Of a stretch of 64,000 nt of DNA, positions 9,302 through 21,087 are shown one piece after another (within the stretch, counting starts at the first letter, position 1; every line of letters begins with the position of its first letter). The DNA comes from Marinomonas sp. KMM3893 (GTDB lineage Bacteria; Pseudomonadota; Gammaproteobacteria; Pseudomonadales; Marinomonadaceae). Under the pieces are notes generated by a model. The model saw nothing but the letters and a program-made list of their open reading frames with translations. It made no database searches and was not told the DNA's origin. Position numbers and translations under genes: made by a program. The DNA lies in NCBI RefSeq assembly GCF_004352855.1, contig NZ_SJSC01000001.1:434001-498000 (forward strand), in the 5' to 3' direction.

Positions 9302-10044
9302 AACGTCAATGAAACAACCCAATCTTCTAGTGGCTTTTTCGCTTCATGACAGGTCATGTCTGTATGAATCGGCGTAATAGACACATACCCTTCCTCAACG
9401 GCATGAAAGTCTGTTCCTGGTGACGCATCGTGAGGTTCAGACAAGGCACCAATCCAAAAACTGGGCACTCCTTTTGGGTGTTGGGCGCTGATCGCTTCTT
9501 GTGCTCGCTGGCGATAACCAAGACGCGTCACCTTTATCCCCTTAAGCTGTTCATAGGGCACGTCTGGCACATTAATGTTCAACAAGATGCCGGGCGCTAA
9601 GGCAAGGCGAGGAGAATCTTCAATAAGCTGCTGCACCACTTTTGCAGCCGTCTCAAAATAAGTATCCCCCACCAAAGAAACCGCCAATGCGGGGCGACCA
9701 AGGTGACGCGCTTCCATCGCGGCTGCGACTGTGCCTGAGTAGATCACATCATCACCCAAGTTTGCACCATGGTTAATACCAGACACCACTAGATCAACCT
9801 GCCCTGCAATCACACCAGAGAGAGCCAAATTAACGCAGTCGGTTGGCGTGCCATCCACTCGATAACTGTTTTCAGATACTTTGGTCGGTTGAAGCGGCCT
9901 GGTTAAGGTGAGAGAGTTACTCGCACCACTGCGATTTCGATCCGGAGCGACCACCAAGACATCGTAGTTAGCCGCTAAGTTCAGCGCCAATGTCTGGATG
10001 CCTAAAGCATCAATTCCATCGTCATTCGCGATCAATATTCTCAT
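9298..10044 (-). CDS. surE: 5'/3'-nucleotidase SurE
   Basis: SurE is a metal-dependent phosphatase acting on nucleoside monophosphates and short polyphosphates, linked to stationary-phase survival. The 248 residues begin MRILIANDDGIDALGIQTL, where the paired aspartates bind metal. The other conserved blocks are DRNRSGASNSLTL, VDGTPTDCVNLAL and SGINHGANLGDDVIYSGTVAAAMEA. The first 23 bases overlap the end of truD and the last four overlap pcm, indicating tight translational coupling. Confidence 0.96.
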   Translation of the reverse strand: MRILIANDDGIDALGIQTLALNLAANYDVLVVAPDRNRSGASNSLTLTRPLQPTKVSENSYRVDGTPTDCVNLALSGVIAGQVDLVVSGINHGANLGDDVIYSGTVAAAMEARHLGRPALAVSLVGDTYFETAAKVVQQLIEDSPRLALAPGILLNINVPDVPYEQLKGIKVTRLGYRQRAQEAISAQHPKGVPSFWIGALSEPHDASPGTDFHAVEEGYVSITPIHTDMTCHEAKKPLEDWVVSLTL

Positions 10045-11116
10045 GGTGTTTCTCTACTGATTTGTCTCTAAAATCTATCATTTCACGCAATATACTGGTC
10101 GCAAAGCACCCTTTAGACAAAGAGAACTCCACGATAAGCTGCGCCTTCTCATTAGGCCCTTGTAGCAATTCCCAGGCCATATCCATGGGCATTAAACGCG
10201 CTAGGCGACTCTCTCGAGACAAACCAAAATTAATCAAGCCGTCAACCAATTCCATATTGCCTGACAAACTTGCTTTGATTGCTTGCTCACGCTGTGGGCC
10301 AGTGCCCGCTTCCCAACCTTCACAGATCAATGGCAGCACAGGATGGACGCCGCCTCGCATGGCTGTAAGATGCAGGTCTGCGGTCATATCCTTAACACGA
10401 AACTGCTCATCTCTTGCCTGATATTGAGCAATATCCCCGTCGCAAAGACGCGCCCACATACCTGACTCAACTTGCTGACTCAGTGCCTCATTGAAACACC
10501 AAGAGCGAATCGCCGATAACCAAAAGGACTCTGTCTTCGCCAGTTTGTTGCGACCTTGCCTGCCTTTGAGCACAAACCCTTTGCCATTATGCAAGTTATT
10601 GCCGTTTATACCGAAGCGCTGTGGACCATAATAATTGGGCACACCGCCGAGCTTAATTAACTCAAGGCGACTTTGTAACTCATCTAAATCGCCATCAAGC
10701 TCTCGCAATCTCAGCACAAAACGGTTAGCAATATGACTGCCTGTGCGCAATTTTTTAGAATGACGCGTCTGACGAATTACCCGAACACTTTCTGGTTCAC
10801 GAAACGCTTCCTGAATACTGCTAAGGTCAGGGGTTTGGTTCAATACATGCAAACAAAACCACTGTCTGGTACAAGCATGACGATCTTTTACGCCACTGTA
10901 AGTCACCTTGTTAGGGGCTATGCCAGCAATTTGTGCCAAACGCTTTGCCAAGAAGTCTGTATTAACACCTTGTTTTTCAATGAAAACAAAGCAAAATTCG
11001 CCTTGCTCATCCGGCTCAAAACCCAGCACTTCTTCAACATAAAAATCCTGCACTGTGGTTTTTAAATCACCCGTAATCGCAGGCTTTGACCAAGCATATC
11101 GCCATTCGGTATTCAT
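10022..11116 (-). CDS. truD: tRNA pseudouridine(13) synthase TruD
   Basis: TruD converts uridine 13 of tRNA-Glu to pseudouridine. The catalytic aspartate is in the motif TYSGVKDRHACTRQWF, and other family blocks are visible (KLRTGSHIANRFVLRLRE, GVPNYYGPQRFGINGNNL). A GTG at 11119 and an ATG at 11116 are both possible; I prefer ATG, which overlaps the ispF stop as TGATG. The 364-residue length is close to E. coli TruD. The order ispD-ispF-truD-surE is conserved in gammaproteobacteria. Confidence 0.95.
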   Translation of the reverse strand: MNTEWRYAWSKPAITGDLKTTVQDFYVEEVLGFEPDEQGEFCFVFIEKQGVNTDFLAKRLAQIAGIAPNKVTYSGVKDRHACTRQWFCLHVLNQTPDLSSIQEAFREPESVRVIRQTRHSKKLRTGSHIANRFVLRLRELDGDLDELQSRLELIKLGGVPNYYGPQRFGINGNNLHNGKGFVLKGRQGRNKLAKTESFWLSAIRSWCFNEALSQQVESGMWARLCDGDIAQYQARDEQFRVKDMTADLHLTAMRGGVHPVLPLICEGWEAGTGPQREQAIKASLSGNMELVDGLINFGLSRESRLARLMPMDMAWELLQGPNEKAQLIVEFSLSKGCFATSILREMIDFRDKSVEKHHENIDRE

Positions 11117-11604
11117 CACTTATCCTGCTTAACTATCAACGCGACAGCCTCAACGGCAATCCCTTCTTTACGGCCGGTAAAGCCCAGTTTTTCCGTCGTG
11201 GTGGCCTTCACATTCACCTGCCCTATTTCGACCTCTAAATCAGCGGCGATGTTGGCTCGCATCAGATCAATATAAGGACGCATTTTCGGCGCTTGCGCAA
11301 TAATAGTGACATCCACATTTCCCACTAAGAAACCCAAATTTTGAATTTCTTGGTAAGCACGCTTTAATAATATTCGGCTATCGGCCCCTGCAAAGGCTGG
11401 GTCTGTGTCCGGGAAATGGGTACCAATATCACCCAGCGCCGCAGCGCCTAACAAAGCGTCTGTTAACGCATGCAGCACCACATCACCGTCTGAATGAGCG
11501 ATTAAGCCTTGGGAGTAAGGGATACGCTCACCACCGAGAACAATATGATCCCCTTCACCGAATTTATGTACATCAAAACCATGACCGATACGAAACGGTA
11601 CCAT
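11116..11604 (-). CDS. ispF: 2-C-methyl-D-erythritol 2,4-cyclodiphosphate synthase
   Basis: IspF forms the cyclic diphosphate intermediate in the MEP route to isoprenoids. The start motif [15 protein letters not shown] contains the zinc-binding Asp and His, [12 protein letters not shown] supplies more of the site, and the C-terminal block [20 protein letters not shown] is typical. I chose the ATG at 11604 because GGGAG precedes it; a start at 11619 has no ribosome site. The result is 162 residues, the normal size. It is 22 bases after ispD. Confidence 0.96.
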   Translation of the reverse strand: MVPFRIGHGFDVHKFGEGDHIVLGGERIPYSQGLIAHSDGDVVLHALTDALLGAAALGDIGTHFPDTDPAFAGADSRILLKRAYQEIQNLGFLVGNVDVTIIAQAPKMRPYIDLMRANIAADLEVEIGQVNVKATTTEKLGFTGRKEGIAVEAVALIVKQDK

Positions 11605-11626
11605 GATAAAGTCTCCCATTTGATAA

Positions 11627-12319
11627 TTAGTGTAGTTGAGAAAAAAGCGCTTCTGCGATCAATAAATCTTCCGGTAAAGTCACCTTGATATTGCTGCTCT
11701 CACCGACCACAAGATCAGGGTTCCAGCCTACAAACTCCATCGCAGAACATTCATCGGTAATTTCTACCGCGTGCTGACTGGCTTTTTTTAATGCGTCATA
11801 TAAGGCATCAGCAGGAAATTTTTGCGGTGTTTGTGCAAGCCAAATATGATTACGGTCCAAGGTACTGTGAACCTTACCAGCGTCCGTTTGACGCTTCACG
11901 GTATCGCGCGCAGGAATGGCTAAAATAGCCCCCTGTGGATGGGTATTTTCTACGATTCGCTCTAATGCTGTCGCGGTTAATAATGGACGAGCAGCATCAT
12001 GCACCAAGACTGACTGACTGCCAACCAGATGTTGCTCATGCAAAAAACGTAAGCCTTTTTGCACCGTATCACTGCGTGTGTCACCGCCCACAAAAGTAGA
12101 AACTTGACGGTGGTTTAACCATTTTGAATCTTGCCAATATTCGTCATCAGCTCCTAAGCCAACAAGGATGCCGGCAATCAGAGGATGATCAATGAAAATT
12201 GCGATGGTACGGTCTAAAATCGTGTCGCCAGCTAACGAAAGGTATTGTTTAGGAAATCCCGCATTCATTCGCTGACCAACGCCAGCGGCAGGAATAATAA
12301 CCCAAAGAGGTTGTGTCAT
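11627..12319 (-). CDS. ispD: 2-C-methyl-D-erythritol 4-phosphate cytidylyltransferase
   Basis: IspD joins CTP and methylerythritol phosphate in the MEP pathway. The nucleotide-binding motif [18 protein letters not shown] is at the N terminus, followed by [11 protein letters not shown] and the later block [17 protein letters not shown] and [11 protein letters not shown]. The 230-residue length is standard. Its ATG overlaps the ftsB stop (ATGA), which indicates coupling. IspD, IspF and Dxr (in the second cluster) give three MEP enzymes in this window. Confidence 0.96.
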   Translation of the reverse strand: MTQPLWVIIPAAGVGQRMNAGFPKQYLSLAGDTILDRTIAIFIDHPLIAGILVGLGADDEYWQDSKWLNHRQVSTFVGGDTRSDTVQKGLRFLHEQHLVGSQSVLVHDAARPLLTATALERIVENTHPQGAILAIPARDTVKRQTDAGKVHSTLDRNHIWLAQTPQKFPADALYDALKKASQHAVEITDECSAMEFVGWNPDLVVGESSNIKVTLPEDLLIAEALFSQLH

Positions 12320-12591
12320 TTTTCTACTATCCGATAAAAAACTTCGCCGTCTTTAATGTATTGAAGCTCGGTTCGAATGTGCTCTTCCACCGCCTCTTCA
12401 CCTTGACGAAGGTCGCCCACTTGCGCTCTTAGCGCTTGATTACGATGTTTAAGTCGTTGATTAACGCGTTCTTGATATTCAATTTGCTTGGCCAATTCTT
12501 CCTGTCGTTTTATGCCCTGCTCACCATAATAAAGGTGGTAACCCTGATAGCAAATCGCACAACCAAACAGAAACAGTATCAATCGCGGCAT
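12316..12591 (-). CDS. ftsB: Cell division protein FtsB
   Basis: FtsB is a small bitopic inner membrane protein that joins FtsL and FtsQ in the divisome. The 91 residues comprise a membrane segment at about 3-20 (LILFLFGCAICYQGYHLYYG) followed by a coiled coil (about 28-65) and a short C-terminal tail. The size, topology and position directly before ispD are characteristic. It is the first gene after the eno terminator, so it probably has its own promoter in 12592-12650; I see no convincing -35 box there. Confidence 0.92.
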   Translation of the reverse strand: MPRLILFLFGCAICYQGYHLYYGEQGIKRQEELAKQIEYQERVNQRLKHRNQALRAQVGDLRQGEEAVEEHIRTELQYIKDGEVFYRIVEK

Positions 12592-12651
12592 AATGCCCTC
12601 AGCCTATCTATTCACAATCCTCTATTATCAAAGGAAATCGAATAAAAAAAA

Positions 12652-12686
12652 ATAAAAAAAGGGAGAACAATGTTCTCCCTTTTTCA
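12652..12686 (-). terminator. Rho-independent terminator of eno
   Basis: The arms GGGAGAA and TTCTCCC (12661-12679) form a strong hairpin 20 bases after the eno stop codon. On the minus strand a run of seven T follows, and the opposite side also has T's. It separates pyrG-eno from ftsB-ispD. Confidence 0.85.
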
Positions 12687-12698
12687 AATCAGAACAAA

Positions 12699-14027
<1,329 letters not shown>

Positions 14028-14052
14028 TCACAAACGATTATGCTTGTGCTAA

Positions 14053-15693
<1,641 letters not shown>

Positions 15694-15756
15694 TTAACCC
15701 GCCTTAAAGAATGAGAAAATGAGATTTGATGGCGCATATTAATACACCTTCAGGAC

Positions 15757-15793
15757 GGGAGAAAATGATAACATCGCAAGGCATTCCACTCAA
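15757..15793 (-). promoter_or_regulatory. Candidate sigma-70 promoter of pyrG
   Basis: On the minus strand a TTGAGT -35 box (15788-15793) and a TATCAT -10 box (15765-15770) are separated by 17 bases. This predicts a start near 15757 and an untranslated leader of about 70 bases before the pyrG ATG. Read by eye only. Confidence 0.4.
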
Positions 15794-15870
15794 TGTAAAA
15801 CGTACCTGTTTTATACTCGGTAAAATGAAAATAGCCCCAGCAATTCGAAAACACCTTGTAAACAGAGCAC

Positions 15871-16824
15871 TTAGAGGTCAAGTTCGAGCAAAGACGTTTT
15901 TGAACGCGAGCAACAGGGCATAATAAGACCACCAGCCGCCTTCTCTTTCTCACTGAGAAACAAATCCCTGTGATCTGGCACACCATGGCATACCTTTGTT
16001 TGACAAGTACCACAAACGCCCTCTTCGCACGACACGGGAAGATAAATTCCATTGGCGTCTAAGACTTGAGTAATGGTTTGCTCCGGCGGCACGTCAAACT
16101 CCTCGCCCGTGCTGTGAATCTTAAGCGTAAAGCGAGTATTCGAGTCCTCTTTAGAGACCGGCGATAACCCAGAGAAGTACTCTTTGTGTAAACGCTCCTG
16201 CGACCAACCAAGCGTTTGCGCCTGCCACTCTAACTGCTGAATAAAATCAGTCGGACCACACAAGTAGAGTTCCGTGCTAATAGCCTGCTGAGACAACACA
16301 TTCAAGATATCCATACGCCCAGAGGTTGGCACCTGACTAAAATGAAAATGCACCTTATCGGCAAACGAAGCGGCTTTTAGCCAAGCCACAAAGGCCGCAG
16401 CATCTGGGGTGCGAGCGCAATAATGAAATTCAAAAGGCTTCATCATTTGCTCTAACTGCTGCGCCATGGCAATCAAGGGAGCCACCCCAATACCACCCGC
16501 AATAAGCAATGATTTTGCCGGGGTTGTCGCTAACCGAAAATGGTTCTTAGGGGCACTTATCATCAGCGTTTCGCCAACATTAAGTCGATGCATCTCCTCA
16601 GAACCACCTTTTGATGAATGCGCCTTAAACACAGCCACTTCATAACACCGAGGATCGTCCTGTAAGCGACAAAGCGAATACTGTCGAATTAGCCCACTGG
16701 GCAAACGAACATCAATGTGTGCTCCTGCCTCATAGGGCGGCAAAACACCCTCTTTAGCATGAAAAACGACTCGGATGATATCCTGAGTCTCTCTCGTTCG
16801 ACTTCCTACAACAACGGCAATCAT
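15871..16824 (-). CDS. VanB-like oxidoreductase (FMN/NAD reductase with C-terminal 2Fe-2S ferredoxin)
   Basis: This 317-residue protein has the class IA (phthalate dioxygenase reductase-like) order: flavin-binding barrel (RQYSLCRLQDDPR), NAD-binding part (SLLIAGGIGVAPLIAMAQQL) and a plant-type ferredoxin at the C terminus with cysteines near 266, 271, 274 and 304. Relatives pass electrons from NADH to Rieske oxygenases such as vanillate O-demethylase. I chose the ATG at 16824, preceded by GGGGGA; the frame runs open to 16905. No Rieske oxygenase subunit is nearby, so the partner is unknown and the gene is an orphan here. Confidence 0.85.
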   Translation of the reverse strand: MIAVVVGSRTRETQDIIRVVFHAKEGVLPPYEAGAHIDVRLPSGLIRQYSLCRLQDDPRCYEVAVFKAHSSKGGSEEMHRLNVGETLMISAPKNHFRLATTPAKSLLIAGGIGVAPLIAMAQQLEQMMKPFEFHYCARTPDAAAFVAWLKAASFADKVHFHFSQVPTSGRMDILNVLSQQAISTELYLCGPTDFIQQLEWQAQTLGWSQERLHKEYFSGLSPVSKEDSNTRFTLKIHSTGEEFDVPPEQTITQVLDANGIYLPVSCEEGVCGTCQTKVCHGVPDHRDLFLSEKEKAAGGLIMPCCSRSKTSLLELDL

Positions 16825-16923
16825 ACATCCCCCAGAAAGCCTTTTTACAAGACTTTCATTGCGTATTGTTAGATAAAGCACCATCTTAAACGACTTTATT
16901 AACAATACGAGTCAAACAAAATC

Positions 16924-16982
16924 AGAACATTCACTGTCTTCCGTCAATGTTCTTTATTTACTTTATTGCTAAACATTCATTG
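16924..16982. promoter_or_regulatory. Possible operator: inverted and direct AACATT repeats
   Basis: AGAACATT at 16924-16931 is mirrored by AATGTTCT at 16946-16953, with centres about 22 bases apart, two helical turns. AACATTCACTG at 16926 recurs as AACATTCATTG at 16972 (10 of 11 bases). The site lies between the divergent VanB-like gene and the kinase gene, where a shared regulator could act. No binding protein can be named. Confidence 0.3.
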
Positions 16983-17110
16983 CGGCATACGGACCTAAAA
17001 AAGACATCGGCAAGGTTTACATTGACGAAAGTGACAGCAACAATCAATTCAGACTTTTACACCGAAGTTGACACTATACTTCCTACAAGGTTACCCATTA
17101 GGAGCACACC

Positions 17111-17791
17111 ATGAGCCCAGAACAACTTCATAACTTATATGCTTACTCAAGCGATGTAGAGCAAGCTATCAAAAAACTTGAGGCTTTATTAACAAAACCT
17201 ACGCGCTCTCTTATTGGTTTAACAGGAGGCCCTGGCTCAGGCAAAAGCACGCTTGCTACCTATTTAAGCGCAAGAATGGAGGAGTTACACCCTAACCAAG
17301 TGGTCTGCCTATCTATGGACGGTTTTCATTTTCCAAAACAAACCCTAAAACAATGGCCAAATGCCACCGAAGCCTTCGCCAAACGGGGCGCACCTTGGAC
17401 GTTTGACTGCGCTGCGTTTATGAACAAAACGCGCACTCTAAAAGCGCTGTATCAACAACAAGATACCAGATGGCCAAGTTTTGATCATCAGCTAGGGGAC
17501 CCCGTTGACAATGACATACGGATCCCCAAAGAAGCAAAGATCATCCTTATTGAAGGACTCTACCTGCTGCACGATAAAGACGGTTGGCAAGGATGCGCTG
17601 ATTTACTTGATCAGCACTGGTTTTTGGACACCCCACTAGAACTTGCCATTGAACAACTCGCCAAACGACATATGAAAGCATGGGGCTTTACCCATGAACA
17701 AGCGATGGCGAGAATTCAGCAAAGCGATTCTCTCAACGCTCACACAGTGCTCGCCAGCAAATCTGGCGCCGACTGGTATTTAACGGTGTAA
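17111..17791 (+). CDS. P-loop kinase of the uridine kinase/YggC-like group
   Basis: This 226-residue protein carries a Walker A motif, LTGGPGSGKSTLA, at about residues 37-49, and VCLSMDGFHFPKQ, which places an acidic residue where the phosphoribulokinase/uridine kinase family binds substrate. Later IILIEGLYLL is the family's middle motif. It resembles E. coli YggC and similar proteins annotated as nucleoside or sugar kinases; the substrate is not known. An AGGAG ribosome site precedes the ATG. It stands alone on the plus strand, with converging aaeB 57 bases after its end. Confidence 0.75.
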   Translation: MSPEQLHNLYAYSSDVEQAIKKLEALLTKPTRSLIGLTGGPGSGKSTLATYLSARMEELHPNQVVCLSMDGFHFPKQTLKQWPNATEAFAKRGAPWTFDCAAFMNKTRTLKALYQQQDTRWPSFDHQLGDPVDNDIRIPKEAKIILIEGLYLLHDKDGWQGCADLLDQHWFLDTPLELAIEQLAKRHMKAWGFTHEQAMARIQQSDSLNAHTVLASKSGADWYLTV

Positions 17792-17848
17792 TGTCAGCAC
17801 AGCGACAGAGTCGAGGAAAATTAAACCCAGCAAACAATGCGCGCGGTC

Positions 17849-19894
17849 TTACCCTTTCTCCTCGGCGACAATCGCTGCACTGCGCTTCAAAGAGAGGCTT
17901 ATGCGTTGAAACATCCCTTGAATCATCTCTGTCTGAGGGGTATTTCCTACTCGTTCAACAAGCTCGCTATGGACAAGGCTACAGGCGTTTTCAAACTCCT
18001 CTGTCATCTGCCCTTTGGTGGCCAACATAAACGTCTTAGCTAACGCCGCTTGCCACGCATCCACAGCCTTTAAATTCCCACCCGCAATGCCTTCGCACAA
18101 GGAGTGTAATTTAATCGAGACATGACCAAGGTTTAGCCCAGTTAACCCTAAGTCAGTTACAACCCGAGTCGTTGAACGTTGATCGTAATTAATCAGCCGC
18201 AACAAACGATCTTCCATCCTGCAATTAAACCAATCGCTGGGGTTATCTTTGCTCTTTAATTCTGCCAAATCTGCGGTCGTCGCTTTAAACAATCGACGCA
18301 CCAACAGCTGGTTACTTGGCCCCTCAATAAGCTCAAATACCCAATACAATATGCACACACCCACAAAGATGGCCATCGCGGAGCTTAAGGTATAATCCAC
18401 AGAAAACGCCAGAGACATGTCCATACTCGGACGCACTAAAATACTAAATGGAATACAAAAGCCCAACCCATAAGGCAATGTTTCACGTTTGGCTAAAGCC
18501 AATAAACCAATAAAATACGGCGCCGCCAGCACCAGCAACAACACTTCCAGCTGCCCAGAACTTTGCGCCAAGAGATTCAGCGCATAAAAAATAGCCACGG
18601 GCACAGCAACCAGCACGCCAATCAAAATACGCTGCAAGACAACTCTCAGAATCATCCGCGGTAAACGCGCTAACATGATGGAGAAAATAGCGGGCAAAAT
18701 CATAATCATTAAGGCCGCACTGGCCCCAGTATTGATCCAGATAAAAGCGCCCACCAAGAAGATCACACCGGTTCTTACGCCTGTCACCAGACCAACCAAA
18801 GGATCTCTATGGGTATGAGCACTAGGCGCTTTGAGCAAGCTGCTATCACGACTTTCAAGAGCACGGAACGCACGCAGCAGAACCGTCAAATCAGCGGTCA
18901 AATCCAAGCCTACCGTCAGCATTCTTGCTTCAAACGGTCGATCATTATTAGGCTGCTGACGAAGCTCTAAAATCGTCTTACGTAACGCCCTTACTTGCTC
19001 ATAGCAATCATCAAAATCATTCGAGTCAGCAATAGCGGTAAACGCCGCTCTCAGTTGATCTAACAACTCACTCAGGGCGGGGGTTATCATTTCTGGATGC
19101 TGGCGCTGCAAACGACCAAAGATTTGTATCACCGCCAGCAAGGACAAGATTTTATGGCTGATTTGATTCGCCGCTCGCGCTCTCCCAGGCCCTTCTGGCC
19201 CCTCATAAGACACAGCGCTCGAATCATCACTTACCAAACTCAACGTTTGCATGATGCTATCAATGTGCTGGTGACGCTTTTCATGGGACCCGGCGGGGTC
19301 TAATTCGGCCACCAAATAACTCAGCGTTTGGTTAATCACAGAGCGCGATTGCGCCTGCAAACTGTGCCTCACCTTCACCGGCCAAAAAAGGTGACTAACC
19401 ACAGCCGCACAAATCGAGCCCAATACAATTTCACTCACTCGCGCTTGCGCCACGTTAAATACGGCCTGGCTGTCTGCAGTGGTCGGAGACACCATCACCA
19501 ATAACACGATGATTTCTGCGGTGACTCCCGCCATCGCAAAGCCATAAATAAAATTCGCCTGTCTAACCATGGCTGACAAAGCGGAGTTAATTCCAAGCCA
19601 CAAGGTGACAATGCCAATCGCCAAATAGGGGTACGGCATGAAATAACTCAAGATCACAATACCAACGACGCCCCCCACAAGCGTGCCGGCGATTTGGCAG
19701 ACGGCTTTTTCAATCACCAAACCGCCTTCTGGACGCATCTGTAGAAAAACCGCTGAAATCAACGCCCAATAAGGTCTATCAAGATTAAGATACATGGCAA
19801 TGGTCAACGCCATTGCCATCGCAATCACACCTTTTAGCGCAAAGATAACCGCATAACGCTCAGGCAAGAATAGAGCTCGAAAAACAACGCCCAT
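17849..19894 (-). CDS. AaeB-like efflux subunit (FUSC family)
   Basis: This 681-residue inner membrane protein has two blocks of about five to six membrane segments (residues about 15-170 and 385-540) separated and followed by cytoplasmic regions, the FUSC/AaeB layout. AaeB works with the periplasmic adaptor AaeA to export aromatic carboxylic acids such as p-hydroxybenzoate. The gene is eight bases after the AaeA-like gene, so the two are coupled. The aromatic-acid substrate is inferred from family and operon, not visible in the sequence. Confidence 0.85.
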   Translation of the reverse strand: MGVVFRALFLPERYAVIFALKGVIAMAMALTIAMYLNLDRPYWALISAVFLQMRPEGGLVIEKAVCQIAGTLVGGVVGIVILSYFMPYPYLAIGIVTLWLGINSALSAMVRQANFIYGFAMAGVTAEIIVLLVMVSPTTADSQAVFNVAQARVSEIVLGSICAAVVSHLFWPVKVRHSLQAQSRSVINQTLSYLVAELDPAGSHEKRHQHIDSIMQTLSLVSDDSSAVSYEGPEGPGRARAANQISHKILSLLAVIQIFGRLQRQHPEMITPALSELLDQLRAAFTAIADSNDFDDCYEQVRALRKTILELRQQPNNDRPFEARMLTVGLDLTADLTVLLRAFRALESRDSSLLKAPSAHTHRDPLVGLVTGVRTGVIFLVGAFIWINTGASAALMIMILPAIFSIMLARLPRMILRVVLQRILIGVLVAVPVAIFYALNLLAQSSGQLEVLLLVLAAPYFIGLLALAKRETLPYGLGFCIPFSILVRPSMDMSLAFSVDYTLSSAMAIFVGVCILYWVFELIEGPSNQLLVRRLFKATTADLAELKSKDNPSDWFNCRMEDRLLRLINYDQRSTTRVVTDLGLTGLNLGHVSIKLHSLCEGIAGGNLKAVDAWQAALAKTFMLATKGQMTEEFENACSLVHSELVERVGNTPQTEMIQGMFQRISLSLKRSAAIVAEEKG

Positions 19895-19902
19895 GCTATG
19901 GC

Positions 19903-20763
19903 CTACTGTTCAGACAGATGAATAGAGACTGTCATACCGGCACTGAGTTGAACGCCTTGAGGAATCGAATCAAGCTTAATATCCACAGGGATACGCTGCG
20001 CCAACCGTACCCAGTTAAAGGTTTGCTGGATCTGAGGAAGTAATTGATTGTTGCTTTGTGTGTTGGTATTAGCAATCGCTCGCCCTACACTAACAACCTC
20101 ACCGGCGAGCGCCTTACCCCCACCTAACAAGGTCACCTTTGCTTTTTGACCAAGGTGAATTAAAGGCAATTTGGTCTCTTCAAAATACCCAGTCACATAA
20201 AAAGAATTGGCTTTTACAATGGCCAGTACAGACGAACCCTGTTTAACATAATTGCCTTGGCGTAAATTCAAATTAATAATATCGCCAGATTCGGGAGCAT
20301 AAACGGCCGTTCTTTCAAGATTCAATTTGGCGGTTTCAAGCTCTGCTTGTGCCAATTTATAATTGGCTTCTGCCACCTTGGTATTAATCCGAGCCACTTC
20401 TAAATCTTCTAAGCTAATTGAGTTCGTTTTGACCAACTGCTTACGGCGCTCGTATTTGTGTTTCGCTAACGCCAGCGCGTACTTTTCTGTTTCAACCGTC
20501 GCTTCACTTTTGGCTAACGCCGCTTGATAACGCAATGGGTCTACTTCAAACAGCAACTGGTCTTTTTTAACTGGCTGGTCATTATGAATATTAAGCTTAG
20601 TTACCCACCCCGACACATCTGGTGCCACAGTGATAATATCCGCTCGAACTCGGCCATCTCGTGTCCAAGGTGAATGCATGTAATCATTCCAAACCCAAGA
20701 CCCTGCGACTCCGGCCACCAAAATCACCAACAACGTTATAAGCACGCGCACTGTTTTCATCAT
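19903..20763 (-). CDS. AaeA-like HlyD-family periplasmic adaptor
   Basis: This protein of about 286 residues has one N-terminal membrane anchor (VLITLLVILVAGVAGSWVW) followed by an adaptor domain: lipoyl-like halves at ISVAPDVSGWV... and TAVYAPESGDIINLNLRQGNYV with an alpha-helical hairpin between (about residues 75-135). This is the membrane fusion protein of an AaeAB-type pump. I chose the double ATG at 20763/20760, six bases after the DUF1656 gene; a frame open to 20811 would overlap that gene. No LysR activator of the AaeR type is adjacent. Confidence 0.87.
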   Translation of the reverse strand: MMKTVRVLITLLVILVAGVAGSWVWNDYMHSPWTRDGRVRADIITVAPDVSGWVTKLNIHNDQPVKKDQLLFEVDPLRYQAALAKSEATVETEKYALALAKHKYERRKQLVKTNSISLEDLEVARINTKVAEANYKLAQAELETAKLNLERTAVYAPESGDIINLNLRQGNYVKQGSSVLAIVKANSFYVTGYFEETKLPLIHLGQKAKVTLLGGGKALAGEVVSVGRAIANTNTQSNNQLLPQIQQTFNWVRLAQRIPVDIKLDSIPQGVQLSAGMTVSIHLSEQ

Positions 20764-20768
20764 AAACC

Positions 20769-20972
20769 TTATCTTCCACCCAATAAATAAACCGTTGCCG
20801 CCAAATAACAAAAGAACAAAGCCACCTCAAACCAAGCGACTTTCCAGATTCGTTCTCGAAGATGAAGCCAATGCAAAATAAACCGAGTGCACGCCACCAA
20901 ACAAAAGGCGATAGGAAGAAGAATAACCAATGGGCTAAACTCTAACCCTGCAAAAGAGATGGTTTGTAACAT
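20769..20972 (-). CDS. AaeX-like DUF1656 small membrane protein
   Basis: This 67-residue protein has two membrane segments (about residues 14-32 and 46-63) and the FEFSPLVxxLP-like start (GLEFSPLVILLPIAF) of DUF1656/AaeX proteins. Such proteins are encoded first in aaeXAB-type operons; their role is unknown. The order and spacing here (X, then A six bases later, then B) match that operon. Confidence 0.85.
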   Translation of the reverse strand: MLQTISFAGLEFSPLVILLPIAFCLVACTRFILHWLHLRERIWKVAWFEVALFFCYLAATVYLLGGR

Positions 20973-21087
20973 CGTACCTCACCTTATACTGCCTCATAAA
21001 GCGATGCCAAAACACCGCAAACAGACGCTAAAAAATACAAAACTAACGCGCTACTGCGCCCTATTAAAGACTCGGGCGCAATGACGT

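Noticed and set aside
10733..11065. An antisense open frame of 110 codons inside truD
   Set aside because: It has no domain or ribosome site and is explained by the codon use of truD.
20973..21000. Promoter TTGGCA/16/TATAAG before the DUF1656 gene
   Set aside because: The -10 box lies only ten bases from the ATG and would remove the ribosome site from the transcript.
21055..21080. Hairpin TGCGCCC/GGGCGCA after the hydroxyacid dehydrogenase
   Set aside because: The T run lies too far away for an intrinsic terminator; left out as a feature.
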